Counted from the first letter of the stretch, positions 48,180 through 61,460 are shown. The stretch: DNA of 64,000 bases from Erigeron canadensis (GCF_010389155.1 NC_057763.1:41460645-41524644), one strand, 5' to 3'. Made by a program: numbers and translations. Notes: a model not told the origin generated them from the letters alone.

Positions 48180-49910
48180 CTCATTGGGGATTTTTATATT
48201 TATTTTATTTTCCTTTTTTATTTAAACATAGATTTAAATTTACTTTTGTAATGTGTAACTTTTGATGGTTCAATGTGTTTAGATGAAACATAATGCACGC
48301 TGGTAAGTTCGGTGGTCGTCCACCCACCTTGTTTTTGTGCTTCCATGTATTAACAGCTGTAATCTATACAATAAAGTACGTACTACGGGTCGAAATAACA
48401 AGAAGTTAATAAATTAATTTCGTATATTACATATATATCGTGTAAAGTTTCATCTTAATTTCCCTACAACCTATCACACGAAATTTAACACTTCCTGGTA
48501 AATTAACATTTGAGTGTGACATCTTATAGATTAAACCCCGATATGATATGATGGGGGGTTGAGAGACTATTTCAAACAAATATTATTTTCCTTTTGGGAG
48601 GTGATATAGGTACTAAAGCCAAGCCAAATCAAACCAAAACCAAATAAAAAAGACAAACCAAATAAAAACCGAATGCAAAAGCTTTTAGTTTCAAAATTGA
48701 ACGAAGCGCTTTGGATTTTGATTTTAGCCCACAAACTATACATTATGTCAAATAAATAAAAAACAATAATACCTAAGTTATTTCTGTGTACGCACATGTT
48801 GTGTGAGATAGAAACATCAAACCATCTCCAATGGTTTAGTTTTTCAAAATCTTTAGGAATTATTAGTTAGAGATTTGTTTCTCTACTATTGGAGCATATA
48901 CATCCTTACAAATTCTTTTAAAGAAATTCTTATCTAAGTATATGATTTTAGGAAATCCTTTGCACTTTGTATTTTGTTTGTATATGAAAATGTGTGACGA
49001 TATGAAAAATATAAGGATATATAAAGATGTTAATATAATTTGAAGTAATTTAAGGATTTTAATGATTTATAAAGATTTTAAAAATTTATAATAATATGAT
49101 ATGGATACTTGAAGATTAAAATGTCTCATAAAAATGTCTTATAAATTACTATAGACAAATACTTACAAAGTTACAATTTTTTATTTTTATTTTTTTTATC
49201 TTTGTCCACTATCCACAATATATCATTATTACTTTTACTTATCAACAATATATGTTATAAGAATTAATGTTGTATAAATTATTTGATGGATGTTTTTCCT
49301 GTGTAATATATTTAATTACAAGTAATTACTTTCATATTGACTATTGAGTGTTATATTAGAATATTAGATGACGTATGTGCTTTGAATTGAATTACACTTT
49401 AAATAATGATCCTGAGAGTTATATTTTAAAAAGAAAAGTAATTGTGTAGTAAAAAGTGTTATGAAGTGGTTATTAGTTGTAATCAGATTTTAATTACTCC
49501 GTACTAAGTTAAGTTAACATTGAGTGTTTGGTTGCAAAATTGATAAAGATAAGCTATGAACCCACATGGAGTTTGTTAACTATTACATCTCGTTTGTACC
49601 AAGCTTCATGTCTATACATTCTTCCAATTGAATGTTGTTGCACCCATTTGCGAAAGTGGGACCAGTTAGGCTGCTTTTCGAGACTTGTAGGTCTCGATTA
49701 CTTATTACAAGTTGTGATTACTTATTACAAGTTGTTTCGGTATCTACTACAACAAAGTTTTATGCTAATTTCCCTTGTCGTTATTGATGCAAAATGTTCA
49801 AAATTTTAGAGCAAATACAACAAAAATACAATGTTAAAACAAATGGTTATGGGTATTATATGGACCACAAATAAAGCTAATCTTCTGAAGTTATTTTTTA
49901 AATATATCAC
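48180..49910. other. AT-rich intergenic DNA
   Basis: No gene recognised. It holds one perfect 20 bp tandem duplication at 49696-49735 (GATTACTTATTACAAGTTGT twice). Confidence 0.6.
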
Positions 49911-49911
49911 A

Positions 49912-50243
49912 GGCACGTTTGGTTTCAAAAATACCTCTTATTTTCAATTTTTGTTTTCAAAGAAAACATGAAAAACAGAAAACTCGTTCTAATCATAGTT
50001 TTCAAAGAATGTTTTTCAGGAAAACAAAAAACAATGTTTTCCACTTTTCAATAGAAAACTTGAAAACATATTTTTTTTTGTTTATATTTCCTCTTTCCCC
50101 CTCCCCTCACATATCAAACTTGTTTTTTTATTTTTAATTTGAACGCGTTTTTAAAATTTTTATTTGTTTTCTAGAAAATAAAAAACCCCTTTTATTTTAT
50201 AAAAAATAAAAAATAGAAAACATTTTCTACAACCAAACGAGGC
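49912..50243. mobile_element. MITE with CGTTTGGTT termini
   Basis: Left end GGCACGTTTGGTTTCAAAAA and right end AACCAAACGAGGC are inverted repeats. The 332 bp interior is A/T-rich with TTTTC/GAAAA blocks that fold back. No ORF. Target duplication not clear. Confidence 0.6.
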
Positions 50244-50284
50244 TTACATGCATATTTTCATTTTCTTTTTACAGTTAATCTTTA

Positions 50285-50649
50285 AGGGACAAGGGTGTAG
50301 TGCCAGTTTTTGACTTTTTGGCAAGTTTTGGGAAAAAAACTAACCAATACCAAGATGACACATGTTAATAGCTAAAAACTTGTCAATACTAGTCGATCAT
50401 TGCCAAATTCCATGGTATAGTGCCAAAAACTTATCAATACTAGGTGATCCTTGCCAAAAAATTAAACACCCTCTCACGTTCACTTTTTATGCCAAAACTG
50501 GCCACGTTGCATTTGCCCAACGTTCACTAGCATCGGCCAAAACTAGCCGATGTAACTTGCCGATACTAGTCGATGCATGTGCTATACAAAGAGCCAATGA
50601 TAGCCAATATTTTTTACCAATAAAACTTGACGACTACACCCTTGCCCCT
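50285..50649. mobile_element. Small TIR element with 8 bp TSD
   Basis: Starts AGGGACAAGGGTGTAGTGCC and ends GACTACACCCTTGCCCCT (inverted). It is flanked by AATCTTTA (50277-50284) and AATTTTTA (50650-50657), an 8 bp duplication with one mismatch, which suggests a hAT-type MITE. The interior has internal repeats built on ACTAGTCGAT and TGCCAAAA. Confidence 0.7.
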
Positions 50650-51353
50650 AATTTTTAAATAGGTAAATAAAGTGAATAAAATTATGGGCCATAGATATTT
50701 GGATAACAGTGACCAGGGGACCCGTACAGACAGGCAGACCCAAATTCTAAACATACAAGAACAACTCAACAAGTGAACATAAGGTTTTGTTCGTACATAT
50801 TTTTATTTTACAGGATATTTTTGTACCATGTCACTTAAGGTTTTTACTTTTTTACAAAGCAAATTACTTTATGCAATATAAATTACCTCTAACAGAATAA
50901 TGATGTATTATAGATACATATCCACTTATTTACACAACATAAAAGAAAGCACTAGAGAAACTCCTTGTGAGTAAAGATAGGGCTATCTTTTGTAATAAGA
51001 AAAAAGTTATAATCGATACGTTCACCTGATCATATTCAAGATGATATGAGATTTACAAATGTCAAAATTCAACTCTATTTTATACAATTATAAGGGTGAC
51101 TTGGTAAATGTTAGAAGCAAACATATGATATACCGGTCACACCATATACATGTGATTCAAAATATTCATCTTTTACGAGAACCTAAATAAGAAAAACCAT
51201 CATTTTTTTACTCGTGTAATATATAAATTATCCTGTTTTACAAAATGCACTTGTAAGTAAACAGTAGACACATACATGAATATATTGCAATAAATTTCTT
51301 AGAGAAAGAACCTACCTTATCAAGTTAGAACCACATATTTGACTATATTAAAT

Positions 51354-52128
51354 AGGAATAAAGGCATGAGAGTGTACCACCAAAAGGCTATGTAATGTAT
51401 CCATCTACTCGACTTGTTATCTAGTATAACCAACTTTGGTTTTTGGGTTATGAAGTGCATGCTACCGGCTAACAAACAAGTTACTGGTTACATCTTCCAA
51501 ATTTTTTTTTTAAATTAAAAAAGCTGCCACCAAACAAGGTTAAAGCTTCATCCTAAATCCTACAAGTTTCTCCTCAAACATCAAACTGTACATGTTGCTA
51601 GTTTGTCTCAAAAAATGGTATCAAAAGTAACCTGGAATCGAACAAAACACCATTTTTTTCGGCGAATCACCATTTTTCCGGCGAGTGTTGGATTTGAAAA
51701 CTTTTGGTCCAGGTTTGTGCGGGATCAATATATGAGTCGATTGGTGGTAGTTTCAAGTCTTAATTCGAAGAAACAACAAAGTTATCATGATTTTAATTTT
51801 TCCGGCGAATCACCATTTTTCCGGCAAGAGTTGGATTCGAAGAATTTTGATCAGGGTTTGTGCGGGATCAATTTTTGAGTCGATTGGTGGTAGCTTCAAG
51901 TCTTAATTCGAAGAAACAACAAAGTAATCGCAATTTTAATTTTTCCGGCGAGTGTTGGACTAGTGATGATGATGATGATGGAAACCGGATGAAAATCTAT
52001 TGTAGCAGGCTGCTTGCGTTGAATAACCCAAAAAACGTAGTTGGTTACACTGAATAGCAAGTCGAGTAGTAGGGTACATTATATAGCCTTTTTGTCATAG
52101 TCGGGTACATTCTCATGCCTTTATCCCT
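51354..52128. mobile_element. TIR element with ~100 bp inverted ends
   Basis: The left ~100 bp (from AGGAATAAAGGCATGAGA) is the inverted counterpart of the right ~100 bp (ending TCTCATGCCTTTATCCCT), including ATCTACTCGACTTG against CAAGTCGAGTAGT. ATTAAAT flanks both ends (51347-51353, 52129-52135). The interior contains a ~145 bp tandem duplication (51658-51947, each with TTTTCCGGCGAATCACCATT) and a (GAT)n run. No transposase ORF. Long inverted ends recall Mutator-like elements, but the 7 bp duplication is shorter than the usual 9. Confidence 0.7.
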
Positions 52129-52539
52129 ATTAAATACAGTTACAAATGAATTTTAATTATTATCTATAGTATAGATGGTCAATTTTTGACATTTCAATAT
52201 TCACAAACCATTTTGTTAGTAACTGCAAATGTGTAAATCTTATCAGAAGATATACTATTTGTTTAAGACCTGGTATAAAATACTTTGCGTATTTTAAGTT
52301 GTAGTGGGGATATGATTGATAAGGTTGTATCATCTGTATAGGGCCATATAACAACTGTATGTGGGTCTCATCATGGGTCCAGGCCTCCAAGACCCAAGGT
52401 GGTCTATCATCCGGGAGATAAAGACTTCAGAAAAATATGTTAATATTCTTGAGAAAAATTACCTACACTTTCTTTTTCTTTTACAAACAGACTTAATAAA
52501 TTGCATTATGTACCTATAATAAACAAGATAAATTTCTTA

Positions 52540-52717
52540 ATAAATATATGAGTGAATCATGAATGTTTATATGGAGATACAATTTCTAATATTACCATTA
52601 CTTGGAACCTACTCCAAGCCTGTATATGTGTATATATATCTCTTCTATAATGATAATGAATGATAATTCTCTTCTCTTCATCTCTTTTGTTATTCTCTCA
52701 TTATTACTTTTACAACA
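52540..52717 (+). repeat. 5' LTR of the Copia element
   Basis: 178 bp starting ATAAATATATGAGTGAATCA and ending TTTTACAACA. The left edge is uncertain by a few bases since no clean TG start is visible. A TATATATATCTC region within it could be the promoter. Confidence 0.8.
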
Positions 52718-55700
52718 CATTATCAATACTTTTGTTCTACGGTTAATCTGAGTTTACGGCCATCTGAGGGTACGGTTTTGAGTTGCGGTCGATCGAATTG
52801 CAAAAGTAAGCCTAAACCCTTTTTACATATTTTATATTATTTAATTTGATACATGGTAGATTGGTGGACCTATTTTATATCATCTGAAACAACTGCTTGT
52901 TCTATTTTTTTAATGGATCATGCTAAATATGTGTGGTGTGGTTGAATTCACATGAAAAAGAAAAAACCTTCACCTATTGAAATTAATGATTATTAACATT
53001 AGACTAAAAATATAAATATTTGATTTGAGAATTTGGGATTTTCATTAAAATCTTATGTTACGCAAAAGGTATATGTAAAATCGGTTTTTAAGGTTATGCT
53101 TGCATATGGTATGATTTAATATTTTCAATATTTTTCTTACTAATATTAGCTAATCTTGATGAGTCGATCATCGAAAAAGATTTACTCGTGCCTTTACGTA
53201 CCAATAATAGTTGATTATGAAGTTAAGTGCTATACATTATGAAGTTGGAATTATATTTGAAAGTTTATGTAAGTGTGGTTGCATTGATACGAATTGATAT
53301 TTGAAAAGTTTTAATATTCAACATATAATATACTGATTTCATATATATACATTGGCTGTCATCGATCCGTATAAGGGTTTACGAATCGACTATATATTAT
53401 TACGCGAAATCTTGTTTCAGAGTAATGGAATTATAATTTTCATGTTTTGCTAAAAACATAAAACATGTAATGATTTTTCAAGGTTAATTATCTATGTCTT
53501 CAATTTATTAATATCCCTCAAATAAAAATCACCATCAGTTTTCTTTATTTTTGATATTTTAGATGTATCGGATATTGTAACTTCTCGTGAATTTAGTTAA
53601 GACGTGTTTAATGGCATAGGTGATAAATTAGATCTAGTTAACAAATGTTTTAGTCCATTATATATTAGATTTTTTTTAACCCTAAGCCACCCATTCGATG
53701 ATGATTGTTATTGTCATGTTTAGTTCAACCGGTGGTTAAATCTGCATGACTTCGACTCATTTTTTACGATAACTTTAAACCATATTGTTTTCATGGAAGT
53801 TTTATAATTTGGTTTGAAATCTATTATGAGTTATATTATGCAATAAATTTTAATCCATGTTCATCTGGATATTCAATTTCGTATATGCGTATATAAATTA
53901 TCATACTTGGTGATTGTATCATAAAATTTTGGAGTATATGATGCTGGTTTTGATAGCCATATATTTGAGAATCAAACTTAAAAGTGTTTTTGATAGCACT
54001 AAATATATATATATATATTTTCGTACTCATGACTTACATGATAACGTTTTATGTTTTAATTTTGTTAATGTGAAGAGATGTATGCACTTTGCTAAATAAT
54101 TTTATTATTATACGATTTTATTTATGAATCATGGAAGAACTATTTTGTTCTTGGAATGGATTTTGGTTTCCATAAGTTGTTTGATATATATATGCTAGTT
54201 CACTTAATCAATATGTATATGTTCGATTTTCAGAAAGCTTGTAAAAAACTTTTAAAAATATTAAGATCAGAATGTTTTACAATCGTCAAAAAGTCATGAA
54301 GGTCAAATTGTTATAAGCTTTAATTAAGAGATTATTATTAATGATATATATCAACATGCGAATAATAACACTTATATCTTTCATTTTAGATGTGACTAGT
54401 CATAGATGACATTATTATTGTAAATGATATTAGAGTTGTTTATTTGAGATAAACATAAATATGACACCAAAATATTAGAGCCTTTTTAAACTTCATCATA
54501 GATTTTTTCATTTGAAAATGTCATACATTACGTATTTGGTTGATGTTTTAAACCGTGTGAAAACTGAAAAGATAATCATTTGTTGTGTATATATATAGAA
54601 TATTTACTATTCAGACATAACTAATGATTTCTTAACTGAATATTGGCTAGATTGAATAAGATTTATTATATATATTGTGATATTGATAGATTATCTTTCA
54701 TATGTGATTTTATAGCGTGGTATCTCGTCAAAATAGAATGATGAAATGTCTTTTCATCTATGATGTTATTCGAGCTATTTTGAGTTTACTAAATTATTTA
54801 GAAGTTGTAGGGAAGCTACTATGAATTGTCCCGACAATATTTAAAGATAATTGAGGAATTAAATTTTTGGTATTATGGTTGATACCGAGACACATTTATA
54901 TGTCCATAATATTATATTTTATGGATTTTGATTATTTGATTAATGACTTGGTTAAAATGACAAGACAATATGTCACTAGCTATGAAAAGATAAATGAGTA
55001 GTGACAATGTATAAAAGATAAATGTGTAATTAAATGAGATTACATTATGGTCATAAAAATCACATTTGTTTAAATGTTGGATTGTGGACAAAAAAAAAAG
55101 ATACATGTGAAGGTTGCTAAATATGACATATATATGAAATAAAAGAAACATATATCTTAATTGACTTAGAATGTTTGACTTTTGTATATATGTGTAAGTT
55201 ACATGGTTATATATGCTTATATGACACATCGTTGAATGATTAATGGCATATACGTGCTTAGCAAATTTTGTTATTTTACCGTTATAATACATTTTTTTCT
55301 TGTTTGATATAGTTAGAGGCTTAATATCAATATTATATCGAATTGTGTGAAAACTCAAAAGAGTTTATATCAATTTTAACGAGAATTAAAGCTTCATAGT
55401 ACCGATGTAATATATTCTTCAATATGATTTAAAATGTCTAAGTGTAATTGAAGCACATGTGGTCATAGACTAGAGGTTTATGAATCAAGATTACATGATT
55501 GATTGGCATGACCGGATGGACCATCCCGGGTCAATGATTGATGCAAAATGTGTGAAAAAATCAAGAGATTCTTAAAGTGATTATTTGAATTGAGAACATT
55601 TGCTCTATAAGAAACTATATGCCAAGAACGATAAGGATTGATTCATTTTAATTTGTTGGAACATATGCAAAGGATATGTAAGTATATAATACATCGTCCA

Positions 55701-58432
55701 AAAGACCATTTAGTGTTTTAAATCGATGCATCGTCTAAATGGGTCACTAAAGTCGCAACATGAAGTTTGCATGATTGATTGCTCATCTTATAAGATTGCG
55801 AGCAAGTTCCATATTTGAATATCATTGGCAATAATGATTAATATTATAATGATCATTGGATTTTTGCTTTGTTGAAATACTTATTAAATATTTCTAAGCA
55901 ATGATCATTTAAGAGCAAACTGAATGACTTATAATTTGGGGTCATGTTATTTAACATGCAATAAAATGAACTTGCATCATGCCAATAGTGTTCCTTCCCA
56001 TTGAAATTGGTTTATGGTCAGAAACCATGTATGTCTCATATAAGAGTTTTTGCTTTGTTGTGCGTTATATGTTAAAGTTGCTCCACCACAACGCATAAAT
56101 ATGAGACCTTAAAGAATGTTGCAAATAATGTTGGGAAAATAGGCGTGCCTTGGAAATGTGTAGGCTTATGCTTTGATTCAGTTCGAAACTGTCTGATTAA
56201 ACTAGACATTAGTATGACTGTTTTGGGTATGAGTTGGAACATGAATGAGGTGTACGTATTCAATAAAGCCATCATCGGAATATTTGTTTATGGCTTAAGT
56301 TTTTCATTGACATGATTTAGTTTTCCCAACATTAGGGGGAGATATTCCTAACATTAGGGAAAGATGGAAAGCAGCTGTTGAAATGAGTAAGAATGAATTA
56401 TCAAAGATCCTCACATCAATTAATATAAACTTAAAGTTTGTGGGATAATTCATTTACATGATTTAGTAATTGTCAGCAATGTAAACTGACCAAAAAGCTA
56501 ATGTAAATTGACCAAAAAGCTGCTAATGCTCCTATTGGTAATAAGTTTATGAACATTTGAAAGTAGTAGAAAAGTCAATTCCAAATAAAAAGCCTCGAAA
56601 GAAAGAGCATAAAAATAAGATGGTCAAAGTCGAGGAATAAAGACCCCATAAGAGATTGGTGATGAGAAACTAGACATGAAGGTTTTGAGAAACCCAGGTT
56701 CCTGAAAATAATGAGATCTCAATGAATTGTGACATGTCTAGATACTTTTGGAATTGAAAATAAATAAAAACGACGTCGAGATTGATTGAATATGATAGCG
56801 CTAAAAGTATGTAAAATTGTGAGGATCTTGAAAGCATACATGTACAGAAAATTGATATGACATGATATGGATGATTGGCCAAAAATGAAAAGACGCTAGT
56901 ATTTTAAGACATGAAGTCCAAGCACTTGAAAGTGCGTAAATTATATGATGATGATCTGTGTTCGGATATTGAATGAGAAAAACTGAAAATATGGCACATA
57001 GATTGTTGGATAGGTCTTGTATTAATTATGGGCAAGAAATGTCATATGGTGGAAACAACTATTGATATATTGAAAGTCTGGCAAAATAAGATATTTGATT
57101 TGCGTCTAAAGAATACGAACAGAGCTCATTTGGTTTTAAGATTTAATGAGAGATATCAAAAGACTGAAACATGTTTCGTGATTTGAAAAGCTTAAAAATC
57201 TATGTGAAATTGGTATGTGATGGAATCGCCTTAGTGCGTATTTATTATGATGTGCCATAGAAATTACTATGTTTGCTCATGAAACTTCATAAAGAAATTT
57301 GGATTTAAATATGATATGAGTTTTAATGGAACTCCGAGAGAGTGTCCAATACAAATTGAATTATTAGAAAATGAATGTGAGATAAAAAACAAAGTCTGTC
57401 TTGATTTACGAATTTACTATGTTAAGGACAATATTATTGAACATCATAATAGCTAAAAGAGGAAGCTATACTTTTTGTTGACAAGTGACGCTCATGGTTA
57501 TGAGGTCACATGATGTTGAAAGAACTCCCTCGAATTTCAAAGACAATGATCACAATGTTGGTTCAAAAGTGTTGTTAAAGCATTGATAATTATCGATTTC
57601 TTATTATGCGTCATTTAAATTGAAGTTGTTGATAGAGCTTAGCTTATGAACTACGGGTATGTACTTAAATGAAATGTTTGATGCATGTTGAAAGCTTAAA
57701 TTGGATATGTGAGTCATATGTGGAGTAAACAACATATAGCAAGTTGGTTCATGAGAAAATCAAATTGATTTATCGAGACACTTATTACGATAACTTGAGA
57801 CTTTGGTTAGTGATATTGATTTGTGTTAACCAATGAGTTTAACTAATGTGATCATGAGGGGGAGAAGATACGCATTGCACTCTTTTTCCCTTAGCCATGT
57901 TTTTGTCCCAATGGGTTTTTCTGGTAAGGTTTTTAACAAGACAATATCCCTGCGTATCAAATGAGTTATGTACTCTTTTCCCTTCATTAGATTTTTTGTC
58001 CCATTGGGTTTTTATCTAATAAGGTTTTAACGAGGCATAATCTTTCTAAAGAACATCTAAAAGGGAATGTCATACATGTTTGTGGATCTTGCAGTATTTC
58101 TTCAAGAAACAACGCTCCAACAATTTTGTATAAAGGTGATGCAGCTTGTATTATTCAACCTAAAGAATGATACATCAAAGAAGAATAGAGATATGCAGAT
58201 TTGTTTATAAAGGCACTTCGAGCCATATCATTCAAGAAGTTAGTACAAGATATTGGATTGCATCAACTTAAAGATTTGAAGTGATATCGTCATCAGGGGG
58301 AGACAAAATACGCGTTGCACTCTTTTTCCCTTGACCATGGTTTTGTCCCACTGGGTTTTCTTGGCAAGGTTTTTAATGAGGCAACAACTCTAAGCGTATT
58401 ATACAATAAACATCCAAGGGGGAGTATTATAG

Positions 58433-58610
58433 ATAAATATATTAGTGAATCATGAATGTTTATATGGAGATACAATTTCCAATATTACCATTACTTGGAA
58501 CCTACTCCAAGCCTGTATATATGTATATATATCTCTCCTATAATGATAATGAATGATAATTCTCTTCTCTTGATCTCTCTTGTTATTCTCTCATTATTAC
58601 TTTTACAACA
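58433..58610 (+). repeat. 3' LTR of the Copia element
   Basis: Matches the 5' LTR except for six single-base differences. It follows the purine tract at 58416-58424 and ends TTTTACAACA. Confidence 0.8.
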
Positions 58611-58889
58611 CTTACTTATTTTTCTCAATTTTTTTTAATCATTAGAAGTCACAATGGGTATCAAAATTAGTTTAAATGGTCAGACGATTTAATATCATCA
58701 CAAAGGCATGAAAAGAATTTCAAATATGATCACAAGATATCTTAATTAGATTGCATTCATTTTAGTCAAAGTACTCATGTAAATAAGTATCACAAATTTG
58801 TTTGCAGATTATTTGTATGAGTATTCTAGATGAAGAGTTTTCTTGAGAATATTTTAGACCAAGACTTTTTCATGACTTCCATTACCATC

Positions 58890-59070
58890 AGTTTTTAAGA
58901 TCGTTTTAAGCGACTGATAGAGGTTAAGGGTTTGATCCTCATGTCCATCAATATTGGAGGTCATTTTCTATTTTCGGTAGTACTGATAGAGATAGGGGTA
59001 AGATTGTTTATATCTCAACCTCCCTATACTGCCAAAAACGATATTGAACCCAAAACTCGTATAAGACGAC
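58890..59070 (+). mobile_element. Degenerate SINE-like segment
   Basis: A box B-like GGTTTGATCC at about 58930 is followed by a body with GATAGAGATAGGGGTAAGAT and ATCTCAACCTCCCTATACTG. These words match the GTAGAGGTAAGG...CCTCCCCA style of plant tRNA-derived SINEs. No convincing box A remains. Confidence 0.4.
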
Positions 59071-59343
59071 ATTGAATGTTATTTACCTTTTTTTAAGCCT
59101 TTGAACACAATGGATTCCTTATAAAAACAACATTTGATACATCTTTTACAATAAAAAGGTATATAAATAACTTTTAACAAAGCAAAAGCTAAAATAATAA
59201 ACTATTGAAAAACTATTGAGGATTTTCTACATACATATTCATTACTCGTGTAACATTCAGGTTTTGTTACTGTAAAACCCAGTTTTAAAACTAAAAACAT
59301 TCATCACTTTGTGACAATAATCCAAAATCATCATCATATGATT

Positions 59344-59541
59344 TATGGAAGGGGATTCCCTCAAGTTCCCCCAAGTCAAGTTGGGAGGATCTTGACCCTT
59401 GATTCAATTATTATCATTGAATCTTTGCCAAGATTCAATTATTATCATTGAATCTTTGCCCTTGATTTTCAATCAAAGGAAATCAAGGGCCAAGATCCTC
59501 CCTAGTCAAGTTGGAGGAACTTGAGGGAACTCCCTTCCATA
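59344..59541. mobile_element. Stowaway-like MITE with ~60 bp TIRs
   Basis: TATGGAAGGGGATTCCCTCA at the left mirrors TGAGGGAACTCCCTTCCATA at the right, and similarity continues for ~60 bp on each side, so the 198 bp element can fold into a long hairpin. TA on both sides (or ATT outside) may be the target duplication. The loop region has a 29 bp tandem repeat (59401-59429 and 59432-59460). Confidence 0.7.
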
Positions 59542-60562
59542 ATTTATATGAATAGTGTCGTTCATTTGGGCAAATTCATTTTGCACCTTTCAAATTTCAA
59601 TTGTATCGACTATAGTAGCCCTCCAGATCTTAGTACTTTGTGTTTAGTACCCTGACTTTGGTCGACATTTTATTTTAAACCCTAAACTAGTTTTTTACTA
59701 ATTTATCTAATTTTGTTTTTTGCCCCTTGAATTCTTTTTCTTTGTGTTATATCCAAAAATACAAGTCCACGGCAAAACACAAAGTATCAAACCATGCTCG
59801 AAGATAAGATTATCTGAATTGTAACAGGTACATTAAGGGTGAAGGCGACAAGGTTCATTAGTATTGGCAATCGATATTCGGTGTCCCCATACCATTGAAT
59901 TAGTGTGCACCGGTAAGCGACATGGTAGGATATAATTAGTGTGGTCACGCAAATGCTAGTGAACATTGAGAGCATGCATGTGTGTCTCACTTCTATCATC
60001 ATTCACTCTCACAAGTCACGTCTCTCTCTTCATATTGGACCATTCTTAAGGGGATGGTGGAATGGGTTAGTGAAGAGATATGATAAGAAAACGGATGAAC
60101 TAAAGGTAGGTGAAAGACAATGGTGAAGGTAAATAGGTGAAACCATTCACCTATTTACCTAAGGTGAAAGAGTAAGTGTGAGTTCATTTTTTGTTTATTT
60201 TATCTTGTATGTTTTTAATTTTGATAGGTATATTGTGGGGTATAGTGGGTATTGAATTTGAAGGTGAATGATACGAGGGAAAAAAAGATGAATGAGGTTA
60301 GAAAGTGAAACTGAAATGGTAAGAAAAAGTGTAGGTAGAAAGGATGAACGCTTACTAATTTTCTAAACATGCCGGTGCCAACCACCCCTTTCAACCTGAC
60401 ATGGATTGACAAGACCGCATGACAAGCAATCATCGAGTGTGGCCATGGCAAATCTTGGCAAATCAACAAAGACACCCTTCACCCTAAGAGTTACACATTG
60501 CACTTCTTCTATCAAAGGAGCTTTGGAGTATTCAAGGTGATCCATCTTGTTTTGAGCCTCAT

Positions 60563-60600
60563 TCTCTCTCTCTCTCTCTCTCAGAGAGAGAGAGAGAGAA
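60563..60600. repeat. (TC)n(AG)n palindromic microsatellite
   Basis: About ten TC units are followed directly by about nine AG units, a self-complementary dinucleotide hairpin just left of the next MITE. Confidence 0.9.
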
Positions 60601-60608
60601 AAAGTGAG

Positions 60609-60762
60609 TATGGGGCTATTATGCACCCAACTTGGGTGAAAAACCCCTTACATACCAATATCTTAACATTTTGAATAAATGCTTGCCCCTCATGATTTTT
60701 ATGGTTTAAAAAAAGGTATGTGAGGGGTTTTTCACCCAACTTAGGTGCCTAACAACCTCATA
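60609..60762. mobile_element. Hairpin MITE of 154 bp
   Basis: The left ~45 bp (TATGGGGCTATTATGCACCC, GGGTGAAAAACCCC, TTACATACC) is the inverse of the right ~45 bp (GGTATGTGAGGGG, TTTTTCACCCAACTTAGGTG, ending AACAACCTCATA). No ORF. Target duplication unclear. Confidence 0.75.
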
Positions 60763-60769
60763 TTCCCTT

Positions 60770-61255
60770 CCCCCTATATATATATATATACCGTGCGATG
60801 GTTTCCGTGCGTCACTCCTTTTTAGCAACATCAGTCCCTGTTGTTTAATACTTTGCAATAGTAGTCATTAAGTTTATTTTGGATGTTTAAGAGGAGCCAT
60901 AATAACGGCTGCAAATTAGGTCCTTTTCTCTAACAGACAGTTAGCTCCTTTACTTTAACAGGTGTTGATGATCGTTAGATACTATTTTAGCCTTATACTT
61001 TTAACCTTTTCTTTTTTTTTTTTTTTGCAATTTATTGTACAAATTTAATATGATATCCTCGTTTATTTGTCTTTTAACTTCTACAATTATTTACATGGTA
61101 CTTCCCATTTCTTTTTGTATTTCACATATAATATTATAATTTTAGTGCGTTCTCATTATTTTTACCCCGTTTTGTCACACTTTTTTCGATTAATCATATA
61201 GTTGCTACATGATTAACATTTCTTTTTTTTCCTTTTGACTATTCATAGAATTGAT
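60770..61255. other. Unassigned repeat-like DNA
   Basis: A (TA)n run at about 60775-60790 is followed by low-complexity AT-rich sequence with no gene. Words such as ACAGACAGTTAGCTCC suggest an old repeat, but I cannot name it. Confidence 0.35.
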
Positions 61256-61261
61256 CATGTA

Positions 61262-61345
61262 AATTTTTTTTTTTGAAAGGTAACTTTTATTCACACAACC
61301 CGCCAAACATGCGGGGTGATGAGCGTCCATTTTGTGATAAAAACT
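61262..61345 (-). mobile_element. LINE-like 3' end with poly(A)
   Basis: On the minus strand, GGCGGGTTGTGTGAATAAAA is followed by GTTACCTTTC and a run of A (plus poly(T) at 61262-61275). The AATAAAAGTTACCTTTC-poly(A) arrangement is typical of plant LINE tails. It could be the displaced end of the LINE fragment at 62810. Confidence 0.45.
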
Positions 61346-61460
61346 CCTATCGAAAGGCTTCATTTCAATGTCTAAATGAGTTAATATTCCGGAACTATTG
61401 GTACTTAATGGAATCGTATGTTTATGCAGGTTCATGGAAGATGCGAGAGAGGGTAAATGA

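Larger units (their letters stand above)
52540..58610 (+). mobile_element. Copia LTR retrotransposon, interior decayed
   Basis: The two LTRs (52540-52717 and 58433-58610) are 178 bp each and differ at six positions by my count. After the 5' LTR, ATTATCAATAC resembles the half-tRNA primer site used by some plant Copia elements. Before the 3' LTR lies a purine tract, AAGGGGGAG (58416-58424). Fragments of a Copia polyprotein can be picked out between in changing frames: GAG-pol junction words near 56350-56560 (AANAPI-like), an NNEISMN linker at about 56712, a DDWPK motif near 56870 and a reverse-transcriptase remnant around 57300-57440. Gene order puts the element on plus. No frame stays open beyond about 70 codons on plus, so it encodes no working protein. 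Two extra GGGGGAG tracts (57858, 58296) show that the 3' untranslated region has duplicated. Confidence 0.85.

Noticed and set aside
47771..48184. 137-codon ORF on the minus strand downstream of the TCP gene
   Set aside because: Composition is odd (Pro/His/Lys), there are no family motifs, and the frame simply spans a GC-richer block with regulatory-like words.
54912..55358. 148-codon ORF on the minus strand inside the Copia element
   Set aside because: It runs antisense to the element and has the low-complexity hydrophobic composition expected of AT-rich DNA.
60363..60626. ORF on the minus strand with MDHLEYSKAPLIEE
   Set aside because: It resembles a protein start, but the upstream part is (TC)n/(AG)n microsatellite and no exon continues it; too little to name a gene.
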